In this document: in pieces, positions 1 through 7,907 of the stretch
Numbering within the stretch: position 1 is the first letter of the stretch
How the letters are laid out: each line of letters starts with the position of its first letter
Assembly (NCBI GenBank): GCA_031296115.1
Contig: JARLGI010000080.1
Span: 1-39,938, forward strand
DNA length: 39,938 bases
From: Acidobacteriota bacterium
GTDB lineage: Bacteria; Acidobacteriota; Terriglobia; Terriglobales; Acidobacteriaceae
Reading direction: 5' to 3'
The notes under the pieces: generated by a model
What the model saw: the letters and a program-made list of their open reading frames with translations, nothing else
Told to the model about the DNA's origin: nothing
Database searches by the model: none
Made by a program: the position numbers and the translations under genes

Positions 1-139
1 AACTCAAGCAGAGCGTAAGGGCCTATGACGTTGCCGGGGACCGACCCACCGGGAAAACTCGAGCGGGTTGCGGCCGCGCCTGCGCCGTTCTGAAAGTCTC
101 CCTTTGTTTCGCCGTTATCATGCATGTAGCCCCCGGCTG

Positions 140-1762
140 CTAGTCGCCGCCCGCCGCATTCGTTATCTCTTTCATCACCTGGCTGAGGTTGAAGCTGGCC
201 GGCGTCTGGCGGGGTGGAAACTCCTTGAAGCTGCTCAGCCACTGCCCAACGTAAGCTGCTGCGGGAACTATCAAATAGACACGGTCGAGCCGCCAGTGCG
301 AGTAATCGATCCCTTCGTATTCGGCGCGCTCGAAGGGGTCAGCGTGCAGGTCGAACAGCTTCGGGACGCGCAACGGAATGAAAGGCGTCTCCCAAACTGC
401 AAAGCCATGAGCAGGCTGTTCCAGGAACAACATCTTCCAGCGGTTGTAACGTAAGGCGGAAGGCTCACCATCGTCCGTCCAATAAAGGAATTCATGACGG
501 GGGCCCTCCGGCACCTCGCCCTTGAAATAAGGCAGGAAGTTGTAGCCATCGAGGTGGACCTTATAGGTCATGGCGCCCGCCTGATAGCCGGTCAACAGCT
601 TCTCCTTGACGTCGGGTACGCCTGCCGCCGCCATCAACGTGGTGACCCAGTCCTCATGCGCGCAGATGTCGTTCACCACACTTCCGGGCTTGACCACCCC
701 CGGCCAGCGGATGACAAACGGAATGCGATATCCGCCTTCCCAGCTCGTGTTCTTCTCGCCGCGAAACGGAGTGGTTCCACCGTCGGGCCAGCTCATCGCC
801 TCGGCCCCGTTGTCGGTGGTGAAGATCACGATGGTGTTGTCGGCGATGCCGAGGTCATCGAGTTTCTTCAGGATCACGCCGATGTCGTCATCGAGCTGGG
901 TCATGCCTGCGCCGTACAGTCCTTTCTCATTAACCATGTCCATGTATTTCGGCGGCAGGTGCGTCCAGATATGCATTCGGGTGGTGTTGTGCCAGATGAA
1001 GAACGGCTTGCCCGCCTTGACGGAGCGATCGATGTCATCCAGCGTCGCTGCAAGGAACTCCTCATCGGCTGTTTCCATTCGCTTCTTGGTGAGTGGCCCG
1101 GTGTCTTCGCACACCTGTTTGCCCCATGGGCCGAAACGCGGATCGGCAGGCGCGGGATTGTCGGTGGCCGTGGCCTTGCACTTGAAGACGCCGCGCGGCC
1201 CGAACATTGCGGTGAAGCTTGGGTTCTTGGGATAGTCGACGTTTTCCGGTTCCTCTTCGGCGTTCAAGTGATAGAAGTTGCCGAAGAATTCATCGAAGCC
1301 GTGAACAGTAGGCAGGAACTCGTTGCGATCGCCGAGATGGTTCTTGCCATTCTGGAAGGTCATGTAGCCGAGCGGCTTGAGCAGTTCGGCCAGCGTGGGA
1401 TCCTCTTTGTGCAGGCCGATCGGCGAGCCCGGCAGTCCAACCTTGGTCAGCCCCGTGCGAATTGGACTTTGTCCGGTGATAAACGCCGCGCGCCCTGCCG
1501 TGCAGCTCTGCTGCGCGTAGTAGTCGGTGAACAACGCGCCCTCGTGAGCAAGCCGGTCGATGTTGGACGTCTTGTAATGCATCATGCCCTGGTTGTAGGC
1601 GCTCACGTTCCAGTAGCCAATGTCATCGCCAAAGATCACGAGGATGTTGGGCTTCTTCGAGTTACTGGCTTGCGCCTGTGCCGCTCCACTGCCACCAGCA
1701 AGAAGGCTCGTTACGGCAAGCGCTCCGAGCGCTATCTTTCGAATACCAGCAAATAAATCCAT
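140..1762 (-). CDS. Secreted type I sulfatase (arylsulfatase family)
   Basis: This 540-residue protein is a formylglycine-dependent sulfatase that would cleave sulfate esters in the periplasm or outside the cell. Residues 1 to about 31 form a signal peptide ending in an AQA-type cleavage region. The metal-binding GDD lies at 45-47. The activation motif is Cys87-Thr-Ala-Gly-Arg91, the CxAxR variant rather than the common CxPxR, with Cys87 the predicted formylglycine. GKNHLGD at 139-145 supplies the catalytic Lys140 and His142, and TTDNGAE near 315-321 supplies the later metal ligands. The length matches the family. The ATG at 1762 is preceded by GGCGGTAGGT, a plausible ribosome-binding site. 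It stands alone with no sulfatase-maturation gene nearby. The substrate cannot be told from sequence. Family assignment is firm; activity is inferred. Confidence 0.93.
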   Translation of the reverse strand: MDLFAGIRKIALGALAVTSLLAGGSGAAQAQASNSKKPNILVIFGDDIGYWNVSAYNQGMMHYKTSNIDRLAHEGALFTDYYAQQSCTAGRAAFITGQSPIRTGLTKVGLPGSPIGLHKEDPTLAELLKPLGYMTFQNGKNHLGDRNEFLPTVHGFDEFFGNFYHLNAEEEPENVDYPKNPSFTAMFGPRGVFKCKATATDNPAPADPRFGPWGKQVCEDTGPLTKKRMETADEEFLAATLDDIDRSVKAGKPFFIWHNTTRMHIWTHLPPKYMDMVNEKGLYGAGMTQLDDDIGVILKKLDDLGIADNTIVIFTTDNGAEAMSWPDGGTTPFRGEKNTSWEGGYRIPFVIRWPGVVKPGSVVNDICAHEDWVTTLMAAAGVPDVKEKLLTGYQAGAMTYKVHLDGYNFLPYFKGEVPEGPRHEFLYWTDDGEPSALRYNRWKMLFLEQPAHGFAVWETPFIPLRVPKLFDLHADPFERAEYEGIDYSHWRLDRVYLIVPAAAYVGQWLSSFKEFPPRQTPASFNLSQVMKEITNAAGGD

Positions 1763-2215
1763 ACCTACCGCCTTTCAAGCACCCCTGGTTATCGTCTGCG
1801 AAGTTGGGTCCCGCCAGTTGACTACGATCTCGCCTGTTTGGCAAGTGTCACTTGTGACAGTGCCCCGGAACCAACAAATGGAAAACACTCCAGAATCCGT
1901 GAGCCAGAGCAGCGGTGAGTAGCGGTCGCTCTCGCGCAATGCATGGGGAATTAGTTGGCGTTGCCGGCTGGTCAGCGATTCATCGACTTCGCGCCGGATG
2001 CTCGAGTCGTCAGCGTTGATGGGCTTGCCCGCCAGAAATCTTTCCCGCCGCTCCTCAGCCGTGAAATTGCGGGGATGTTTGCGTTGCGGAAACAGAAAAA
2101 GCGTTTCAATTGCCGATTAGACTATGTCATTTGCCGCTCCAACACACGAGTCAAGGACTAAAATGAGGGTGTTCCCGGTGCCATCAGTGCGTCCGCATCG
2201 GAGTGGAGTATTCCA
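1763..2215. other. Intergenic region between divergent genes (sulfatase and glycine-rich protein)
   Basis: No convincing gene is seen here. A 68-codon open frame at 1955-2161 (+) has no recognisable domain and no good ribosome-binding site. The stretch must hold the promoters of both divergent neighbours, but no clear -35/-10 pair was found. The only ordered signal is the palindrome at 1846-1859, listed separately. Confidence 0.6.
1846..1859. promoter_or_regulatory. Possible operator palindrome upstream of the sulfatase gene
   Basis: TGTCAC-TT-GTGACA is a perfect 6-2-6 inverted repeat 84 bases upstream of the sulfatase start codon. Its size and symmetry suit a dimeric helix-turn-helix regulator, but no regulator gene lies beside it. 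A chance match is possible. Confidence 0.3.
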
Positions 2216-2926
2216 ATGAAGACTTTCATCGTGCTGAAAGTTGTTGGTGCGGCAATTCTCTTTATCACCCTCGGCGTCGCTCCCCCGTCAGTGGTTGCAC
2301 AGCGTGGCGGTCAGTTCGGCGGTGGTTCTCATGGCGGTGGCGGATTCACGGGAAGCGGCGGCCGCGGCGGTGGGTCCGCGGGTGGCGGGAGTAGCTATCA
2401 CGGTGGCGGGTACGGTGGCTGGGATGGGGGCCACGGCATTAGAACGGGCCCACCGAATGGCTTCATCCCGCATCATTCTGGCTTTCACCATCGCCCTGGA
2501 TATGGAACGGTCTGGCTGCCTTGGAACGCTCCGTACTGGGATGATGATGGATATTCTTGGGATGGGTCTTCCTATCAGCAGTCGGCGAACACGACGTCGC
2601 CTCAGATAATTGTGGTGGAAAACAAAGAGTCTCGGCTGCCTGCGCCACCTCTAGAGCCGTCGAAAGTTATCGAAGTACCGCAATCGAAAGAAGCCCCGGT
2701 CGCCAAGCAGCAGGCTCCGACAGTGTTTGTGCTGAAGGACGGCGGGCGGCTCGAAAGTGGCTATTACCTGCTCACCATCCAGTCGTTGAAAATCGAAGTT
2801 GGCCGGCAGCAGCGCACGATCCCGGTCAGCAGGCTCAACCTCGACGCGACCATCGCCGCCAATCACGAGCGCGGAATCGAGGTGAGCATTCCCCGCGACC
2901 GGAGCATAGTGTTTTTAGGCTTCTGA
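2216..2926 (+). CDS. Secreted glycine-rich protein, function unknown
   Basis: This 236-residue protein has a signal peptide (about 1-28, ending VVAQ). A low-complexity Gly/Ser/His segment (about 30-75, GGG, SGG and HGG runs) follows, then an aromatic His/Pro/Trp stretch (75-115) and a Pro/Lys linker. It ends in a more ordered block at about 168-236, beginning VFVLKDGG and ending near VSIPRDRSI. I associate that block, with its YYLLT...IPVSRLNLDATIAAN pattern, with secreted acidobacterial proteins; this is recall, not a search. The Gly-rich part suggests a flexible surface or matrix protein. The ATG at 2216 is chosen because it opens directly into the signal peptide. No enzymatic motif is visible and its role is unknown. 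Confidence 0.75.
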   Translation: MKTFIVLKVVGAAILFITLGVAPPSVVAQRGGQFGGGSHGGGGFTGSGGRGGGSAGGGSSYHGGGYGGWDGGHGIRTGPPNGFIPHHSGFHHRPGYGTVWLPWNAPYWDDDGYSWDGSSYQQSANTTSPQIIVVENKESRLPAPPLEPSKVIEVPQSKEAPVAKQQAPTVFVLKDGGRLESGYYLLTIQSLKIEVGRQQRTIPVSRLNLDATIAANHERGIEVSIPRDRSIVFLGF

Positions 2927-3142
2927 GATCGCGGCAGCACGCAACCCGTGCGGTCATCTGGAAGTACGGCAAAATCATCGACCACTTCAGAGGGAAAGGG
3001 CTGATCCCCCACGATTCAGCCCTCGAACCCACTTGCCGTGATTTTGGTAGCAATTTGGTAGCAAATTGCGCCGTTTATACCGGTTTATCCAGGTTCCACC
3101 GGTCAATATCCTCTTTAGAATCAATGGCCGGTTGTCCTGCTG

Positions 3143-3193
3143 GTTCCATGGCATGGAAGAGGTCGCCGGTTCGATCCCCGGCCAGGTCCACCA
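3143..3193 (+). pseudogene. tRNA-Ala(GGC) 3' fragment (5' half missing)
   Basis: Bases 3144-3158 fold as a short anticodon arm (TTCC, loop ATGGCAT, GGAA) with anticodon GGC. A five-base variable loop (AGGTC) follows, then a T arm (GCCGG, TTCGATCC, CCGGC), an acceptor 3' strand CAGGTCC, discriminator A and encoded CCA at 3191-3193. The spacing from anticodon stem to CCA is canonical except that the T loop is eight rather than seven bases. Upstream there is no D arm and no GGACCTG acceptor strand, so a working tRNA cannot form. Such 3' pieces are what site-specific integration at a tRNA gene leaves behind. Confidence 0.6.
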
Positions 3194-3944
3194 AATTCCT
3201 CAACAAGTTAAAACGTGTTCAAGTCTTCCTCAGGATTTTTCCCGGCATTCATCAAGTTTCACGAGCACGATGTCGTTAAGGACATAGGCGATTGCAGCAT
3301 CACCAGCGCCTGGGCCCCAGCGGGAAAGGACTGTGCGTGTCCGTCGGGGACAACGCTGGGCCCGTGTGGAAGTAAACAAAAACAGGGATGCCAGCAGTCG
3401 GGGCTTCGCGGGGGATTTCTCTTGAAGGGGAATGCCATGTGAATATTCCCGGAAAATGCGAAAGCTGCGTTACTCGAAAGCGCGAAGTCTAGCAGCGTCG
3501 AACAGGCCGCTAAGTGGTAGCTGAGTGTGACCTCTTTAGGTACTTGTACTCTGCACATTTATAGCGCAAACTGCGAGAAATATGAGAGGTTCGGCAGTTT
3601 TCGGGAGCCTACGAGAATCTGTCTCCGCTCTCGAAAGCCTATGGAGCTGTGCTTCACTTTCCCATCGGGCGAAGGTGGAGAGGGAGCGTTTCATTCTGAC
3701 TGAGGGTGGCGAAGAGAGAAAGGAAGGTCATAAGTGCCTGACATCGGTGAAGAAGGGGTAAAGGAAGCAGGAGCGCAACTGGCTCGGCGTGCGTCAGACA
3801 ATCTACATTCGTTCCAGCCAATTGTTGGCTACCGTACCTGTGGGGTTTGCGGCCTTCCTCAATACCACAATGTGCACGGGGCCAAAGATTCGGCCAGCGA
3901 AACGGACCGCAGGGTCGTCTGACCATTCCGTCCATGCCGGAACC

Positions 3945-3975
3945 GTGGCATGGAATAGGTTGCCGGCTCGATCCG
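3945..3975 (+). repeat. Second, more decayed tRNA-Ala(GGC)-like fragment
   Basis: Bases 3946-3973 match 3149-3176 at 25 of 28 positions by eye, covering the anticodon loop (TGGCAT), variable loop and the T-arm 5' side with CTCGATC. Similarity stops in the 3' strand of the T arm; there is no acceptor strand or CCA. With the first copy it forms a direct repeat about 800 bases apart in the same orientation. Confidence 0.5.
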
Positions 3976-4009
3976 GCGTCCGCCCTCAGGGGCGGCAAAA
4001 CGTGCTGGC

Positions 4010-4438
4010 TTATTTCTTGGCCAGCGACCGCACGTAGTTGACCAGGTTCCACAACTCATCCTGCTTCAGCCGAATCGGCTCGGCCGGCATCTTGTCGTGG
4101 CCGTTCTTCAGGATGTAGTACAGCTCGCCATCGGTCTTGTCCTTCAGCGTCGCCGGATCGGTGAAGTCGCCAATCTTCAGCTTCTCATCCACCGCCACCT
4201 CGCCCTTGCCATCGCCGGTGGCGCCGTGGCACATGGCGCAATCGTAGCCGTAGTATTTCTTGCCCAGGGCAATCGACTCGGGCGTCGGCTTAACCGGATT
4301 GGGCTGGTTCACCGCGCTGGCGGGGATGTTGGACGTTTGCGGAGTCGCCGCCTGTTGAGCAGTTTGGTTTTGCTGCCCCACCGCAACCAAGGCGCAAAGC
4401 AATATCAGCAACCCAAGGACGATACAAGGCTTTAACAT
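4010..4438 (-). CDS. Small monohaem cytochrome c (class I), exported
   Basis: This 142-residue exported electron carrier has a hydrophobic signal segment (about 4-20) and a Gln/Pro/Thr-rich linker (21-55). The haem-binding motif is Cys67-Ala-Met-Cys70-His71, followed by GATGDG. The likely axial methionine is in NGHDKMP, and the C-terminal helix LWNLVNYVRSL is typical of class I cytochromes c. I start at the ATG at 4438 rather than an in-frame ATG 33 bases upstream because AAGGAG sits five bases before it and the signal peptide then begins with MLKPC. Lacking a cognate oxidase gene nearby, its redox partner is unknown. Whether the hydrophobic segment is cleaved or anchors the protein is not clear. 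Confidence 0.88.
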   Translation of the reverse strand: MLKPCIVLGLLILLCALVAVGQQNQTAQQAATPQTSNIPASAVNQPNPVKPTPESIALGKKYYGYDCAMCHGATGDGKGEVAVDEKLKIGDFTDPATLKDKTDGELYYILKNGHDKMPAEPIRLKQDELWNLVNYVRSLAKK

Positions 4439-4720
4439 GGCAGCTCCTTCTTCCCGACCGATATCGTTCACTTAACTGTATAGAATTATGGGCGTTCTTT
4501 GCCAGCCATTCTGTGCGCTGAGTCGCATAGCCGTGTGACCTCGCGCCACGGACAACCGTCTAGCGGATTGAACCGCCGAAGCGGTCCGTGACTGCGCCAA
4601 GATGGGCATTACTTTCGTAACCTAACGCTGAGCAAGGTTTTTGTCCGCCGGTCAGGATGACAACCTAAAGGCCAGCAGATACGATTGAACGTTGCAGTTT
4701 TGCTGGAGGGCAATCCTTAT

Positions 4721-6256
4721 ATGGCTACCATGGAACACACATCCGCGACCGTTTCCAAGGGCGGGAAGCCGAAGACCTACAAGAACTTCATTGCTGGCGA
4801 GTGGGTAGAAAGCCGCACCGGACGAACCTTCGAGAACCTCAATCCCGCCGACACCCGCGAGGTCGTCGGCATCTTCCAGAAATCGGGCAAGGAGGACGTT
4901 GAGCAGGCCATCGAGGCCGCCAGTCAGGCCTACAAGAAGTGGCGTCTGGTGCCTGCGCCGCGCCGCGCCGAAATCCTCTACAAGGCCTCCGAGCTGCTCA
5001 TCCAGCGGAAGGAAGAGTACGCGCGCGACATGACGCGCGAAATGGGCAAGGTCATTAAGGAGACGCGCGGCGACGTGCAGGAAGCCATCGATTGCGGCTA
5101 CTACACCGCCGGCGAAGGCCGCCGCCTGTTTGGGCCGACTGTGCCCTCTGAGTTGCCCAACAAGTTCGCCATGGCCATCCGCCAGCCGCTGGGCGTATGC
5201 GCCATGATTACCCCGTGGAACTTCCCCATGGCCATTCCGTCGTGGAAGCTGTTTCCCGCGCTGGTTGCAGGCAACACCGCCGTCATCAAGCCGGCGCAGG
5301 ACACGCCGCTCTCGGTCTACAACTTCGTGCAGACGCTGCATGACGCGGGTGTTTCCGCGGGCGTGGTGAACATCGTCACCGGCTTTGGCAGCGAGATGGG
5401 CACGCCGATGGTCGAGCATCCCGAGGTACGCGCGGTTTCGTTGACTGGCTCGACCGCCGTCGGCCGCATCGTTGGCCAGGAAGCCGCGAAGACCTTCAAG
5501 CACTGCTCGCTGGAACTGGGTGGCAAGAACCCGATGATCGTGCTCGACGACGCCAACCTCGACCTGGCGCTGGAAGGCGCGCTGTGGGGCGCGTTCGGCA
5601 CCACCGGGCAGCGCTGCACCGCGACCAGCCGCATCATCGTGCAGAAAGGTGTGTACCGGAAGTTCGTGGACGAACTGGTGGCGCGTGCCCAGAAGCTGAA
5701 GGTCGGCAACGGCCTCGACGAGAGCGTGGACATGGGCCCGGCGGTCAACTCCAGCCAGATGGAGACCGACCTGAAGTACATCAAGATTGGCAAGGACGAA
5801 GGCGCAAAGCTGCTGTGCGGCGGCCATCGCCTGGAACGCGACGCGTACGCGCATGGCTGGTTCGTCGCGCCGACGGTGTTCGCTGACGTCGATCGCAAGA
5901 TGCGGATTGCGCAGGAAGAAATCTTCGGGCCGGTTGTATCCATCATGCCATGCAACGGGCTGGAGGACGCCATCGACATCGCCAACGACATCGAGTATGG
6001 CCTGTCGTCGTCCATCTACACCAAGGACGTAAACAAGGCGTTCACTGCGATGCGCGACCTGTATGCCGGCATCACCTACATCAACGCTCCGACGATCGGC
6101 GCGGAGGTGCATCTGCCGTTCGGCGGAGTAAAGGCCACGGGTAACGGGCATCGCGAGGGCGGTATCGGCGCGATCGATTTCTACACCGAATGGAAGGCGG
6201 TGTACGTGGATTACTCGGACAAGCTGCAGAAGGCGCAGATTGATAGGCCGGAGTAA
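4721..6256 (+). CDS. NAD(P)-dependent aldehyde dehydrogenase
   Basis: This 511-residue cytosolic enzyme oxidises an aldehyde to its carboxylic acid with NAD(P)+. All core ALDH features are present: the cofactor loop TPWNFP with Asn167, the general base Glu265 in LELGGK, the nucleophile Cys299 in GQRCTA, and the EEIFGPV signature. The C-terminal stretch with [16 protein letters not shown] resembles ALDHs acting on acidic semialdehydes, such as alpha-ketoglutarate semialdehyde or aminoadipate/piperideine-6-carboxylate types. This is family recall and the substrate is unresolved. The ATG at 4721 has GGAGGG ten bases upstream; an upstream in-frame ATG at 4685 lacks one. The aminotransferase downstream may share a pathway, but the 213-base repeat-filled gap argues against tight co-transcription. 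Confidence 0.92.
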   Translation: MATMEHTSATVSKGGKPKTYKNFIAGEWVESRTGRTFENLNPADTREVVGIFQKSGKEDVEQAIEAASQAYKKWRLVPAPRRAEILYKASELLIQRKEEYARDMTREMGKVIKETRGDVQEAIDCGYYTAGEGRRLFGPTVPSELPNKFAMAIRQPLGVCAMITPWNFPMAIPSWKLFPALVAGNTAVIKPAQDTPLSVYNFVQTLHDAGVSAGVVNIVTGFGSEMGTPMVEHPEVRAVSLTGSTAVGRIVGQEAAKTFKHCSLELGGKNPMIVLDDANLDLALEGALWGAFGTTGQRCTATSRIIVQKGVYRKFVDELVARAQKLKVGNGLDESVDMGPAVNSSQMETDLKYIKIGKDEGAKLLCGGHRLERDAYAHGWFVAPTVFADVDRKMRIAQEEIFGPVVSIMPCNGLEDAIDIANDIEYGLSSSIYTKDVNKAFTAMRDLYAGITYINAPTIGAEVHLPFGGVKATGNGHREGGIGAIDFYTEWKAVYVDYSDKLQKAQIDRPE

Positions 6257-6350
6257 GGACAGAGCCATGCCGCTTGCGGGACGAAATAAGATAGCCCAGC
6301 GCTTCAGCGCCGGTGACAGTTGTATCGAACCCGAGTCCCCCGGGGACTGC

Positions 6351-6414
6351 GGAAAACAGCAGGTCCCTCGACTCGGACGCGCTCTGTTCTGCGCGTCCTC
6401 GCTCGGGATGACAA
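6351..6414. repeat. Interspersed repeat, half-element of the family at 7726-7829
   Basis: The segment carries AGCAGGTCCCTCG near its start and CTCGGGATGACAA at its end. These match the right arm of the element at 7784-7829 (AGCAGATCCCTCG ... CTCGTGATGACAA) in order. Inside it GGACGCGC and GCGCGTCC (6375-6382, 6391-6398) form a perfect 8-bp stem with an 8-base loop. I recognise this pattern as a common spurious-peptide source in environmental bacterial genomes. Confidence 0.6.
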
Positions 6415-6428
6415 CATGAAAAGTGTAG

Positions 6429-6460
6429 TTCTCTGTGCCTCTGTGTCTCTGTGGTGAAGG
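6429..6460. repeat. CTCTGTG-type short tandem repeat
   Basis: The segment consists of imperfect iterations of CTCTGTG(C/T) and ends in GGTGAAGG. On the other strand it reads as the TTETQRHRE-like peptide that I recall from many genomes as a translated repeat. Its last bases, GAAGGG, supply the ribosome-binding site of the aminotransferase gene. Confidence 0.55.
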
Positions 6461-6469
6461 GAAAAAACA

Positions 6470-7681
6470 ATGGCTACTCAAGAAATCACCAAAGTGTTTG
6501 CCGCCAGCCGCATGGTCAACGTGCGCTATGCCATTCGCGACCTGGCCGTCGTTGCCGAGGAAGTCGCGCGCGAAGGCCACAAGATCCTCTACCTCAACAT
6601 CGGCGACCCGTGTAAGTACGACTTTCCCACGCCGCCGCACATGATCGAGGCGGTGATCAAGGCCATGCGTGACGGCCACAACGGCTACGCCGACTCGCTC
6701 GGCATCAAGCCTGCGATCGAGGCCATCCATCGCGAGGCCGAGCGCAACGGCTTTCTCGAAATCCAAAGCATCTTCGTGGGCATCGGCAGCGGAGAAGTGA
6801 TCGATAGTTGCCTGACCGCGCTGCTGAATCCCGGCGACGACGTGCTGACGCCGAGTCCCGAGTACCCGCTGTATGGCGCCATCATGGCCAAGCTCGACTG
6901 CCCGGCGAACCCGTACTATCTCGACGAAGGCAACGGCTGGCAGCCGGACGTGGCCGACATGGAGCGCAAGATCACGCCGCGCACCAAGGCCATCCTGCTC
7001 ATCACGCCCAATAACCCCACCGGCTCGGTCTGCTCGCGGCGCACACTGGAGCAGATTCTGGAGTTGGCGCGGCGACACAACCTGATCGTCTTTGCCGATG
7101 AGATTTACGACAAGCTCATCTTCGACCCGCACGAGAAGCACATTTCAATCGCGACGCTGGCGACTGATGTGCCCATTGTGACCTTCAACGGCCTTTCGAA
7201 GTCGTACCTGGTGCCCGGATGGCGGATTGGATGGGCGATTGCGACCGGCCCGCGCGAGGTGCTGCATCCTTACATGGAGGCCGTCCACCGCCTGCTGCGC
7301 GCGCGTTTGTCGGCACCGCATCCGTTCCAGCATGCGATTCACGCGGCGCTGGAAGGCCCGCAGGACCACCTGGCGGAGGTCCGCGACAAGCTGAAGCGCC
7401 GCGCCGAGTTCACCGTCGAGTGGGCGAAGCGCACGCCGCGGGTGAAGCTGGTCGCGCCGAAAGGCGCGTTTTATGCGCATCCGTCGCTGGACATTCCCGA
7501 GGACGACCTCACGTTCGTCACCGACCTGCTGAAGCAGAAGCACGTGCTGGTGGTCCATGGCTCGGGTTTCGGCGAGAAGCCGGGCACGAAGCACATGCGC
7601 ATCGTCTTCTTGCCGCAAGAGCCGGTACTGAGCGCGGCGTACGAAGCGATGTCGGAGTTTATTCGGGAACGGTATAAATAA
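6470..7681 (+). CDS. alaA: PLP-dependent aminotransferase, alanine aminotransferase (AlaA) type
   Basis: This 403-residue cytosolic class I/II aminotransferase (fold type I) probably transfers amino groups between glutamate and pyruvate. The PLP-binding lysine is Lys244 in NGLSKSYLVPGWR, with Arg252 as the substrate carboxylate ligand. Asn182 is in NNPTG, and Asp210 and Tyr213 are in ADEIYDK. The N-terminal ASRMVNVRYAIRDL and the NIGDP loop match the AlaA/YfbQ subgroup rather than AspC, so alanine is the best-guess substrate. The ATG at 6470 follows GAAGGG in the adjacent repeat. Interspersed repeats lie on both sides. CCACTG/CAGTGG at 7689-7706 is a weak stem after the stop without a T run. 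Confidence 0.88.
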   Translation: MATQEITKVFAASRMVNVRYAIRDLAVVAEEVAREGHKILYLNIGDPCKYDFPTPPHMIEAVIKAMRDGHNGYADSLGIKPAIEAIHREAERNGFLEIQSIFVGIGSGEVIDSCLTALLNPGDDVLTPSPEYPLYGAIMAKLDCPANPYYLDEGNGWQPDVADMERKITPRTKAILLITPNNPTGSVCSRRTLEQILELARRHNLIVFADEIYDKLIFDPHEKHISIATLATDVPIVTFNGLSKSYLVPGWRIGWAIATGPREVLHPYMEAVHRLLRARLSAPHPFQHAIHAALEGPQDHLAEVRDKLKRRAEFTVEWAKRTPRVKLVAPKGAFYAHPSLDIPEDDLTFVTDLLKQKHVLVVHGSGFGEKPGTKHMRIVFLPQEPVLSAAYEAMSEFIRERYK

Positions 7682-7725
7682 GTGCCGGCCACTGGTCTTA
7701 CAGTGGGGCCCCGCTTGTATTTCAG

Positions 7726-7829
7726 ATTTGTCATTACGAGCGCCTGGGTTTGGCGCGAGGAATCTGCTTTTCCTGACCTGCCCGAAAGCAGATCCCTCGC
7801 GCGCGGAGCCCGCTCGTGATGACAAAAAT
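7726..7829. repeat. REP-like long inverted repeat element
   Basis: Two arms of about 45 bases (7726-7772 and 7784-7829) are near-perfect reverse complements separated by about 11 bases. Outer ends read ATTTGTCATTACGAGCG and the complement of CGCTCGTGATGACAAAAAT; inner ends read GAATCTGCTTTTC and GAAAGCAGATCC. It would form a long hairpin in single-stranded DNA or RNA. It carries no gene, and an open frame running through it into the next gene is an artefact. Confidence 0.8.
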
Positions 7830-7907
7830 AAGGGGCACTCAACGGCACGGCTGAGGCCGCGCCTCTTCAAAGCAGATTGCTTCAACCAAGACCGTTCCAC
7901 GCTGCGT

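Larger units (their letters stand above)
2927..4009. other. 1.1 kb gene-free region with two tRNA-like fragments
   Basis: Open frames here are short, overlap in several frames and show no domain, so I call no gene. Two tRNA-Ala-like fragments near 3143-3193 and 3945-3975 are the only recognisable elements. Base composition is more AT-rich and less codon-like than in neighbouring genes. This fits an old integration scar or decayed DNA, but no integrase or transposase gene can be identified with confidence. Confidence 0.6.

Noticed and set aside
494..1756. A 420-codon open frame on the plus strand
   Set aside because: It is antisense to the sulfatase gene, which has a signal peptide and all active-site motifs; the antisense product has no recognisable feature.
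1955..2161. A 68-codon gene upstream of the glycine-rich protein
   Set aside because: No ribosome-binding site, no domain and no signal peptide; it fits random open frame in intergenic DNA.
3143..3193. An intact tRNA-Ala gene
   Set aside because: The D arm and 5' acceptor strand are missing and the T loop has one extra base, so it is listed only as a fragment.
4652..7141. An 829-codon open frame on the minus strand
   Set aside because: It lies antisense to the aldehyde dehydrogenase and aminotransferase genes, both with full catalytic motifs. Its translation is rich in Arg, His, Val and Gly with no domain, as expected for the shadow of GC-biased codons.
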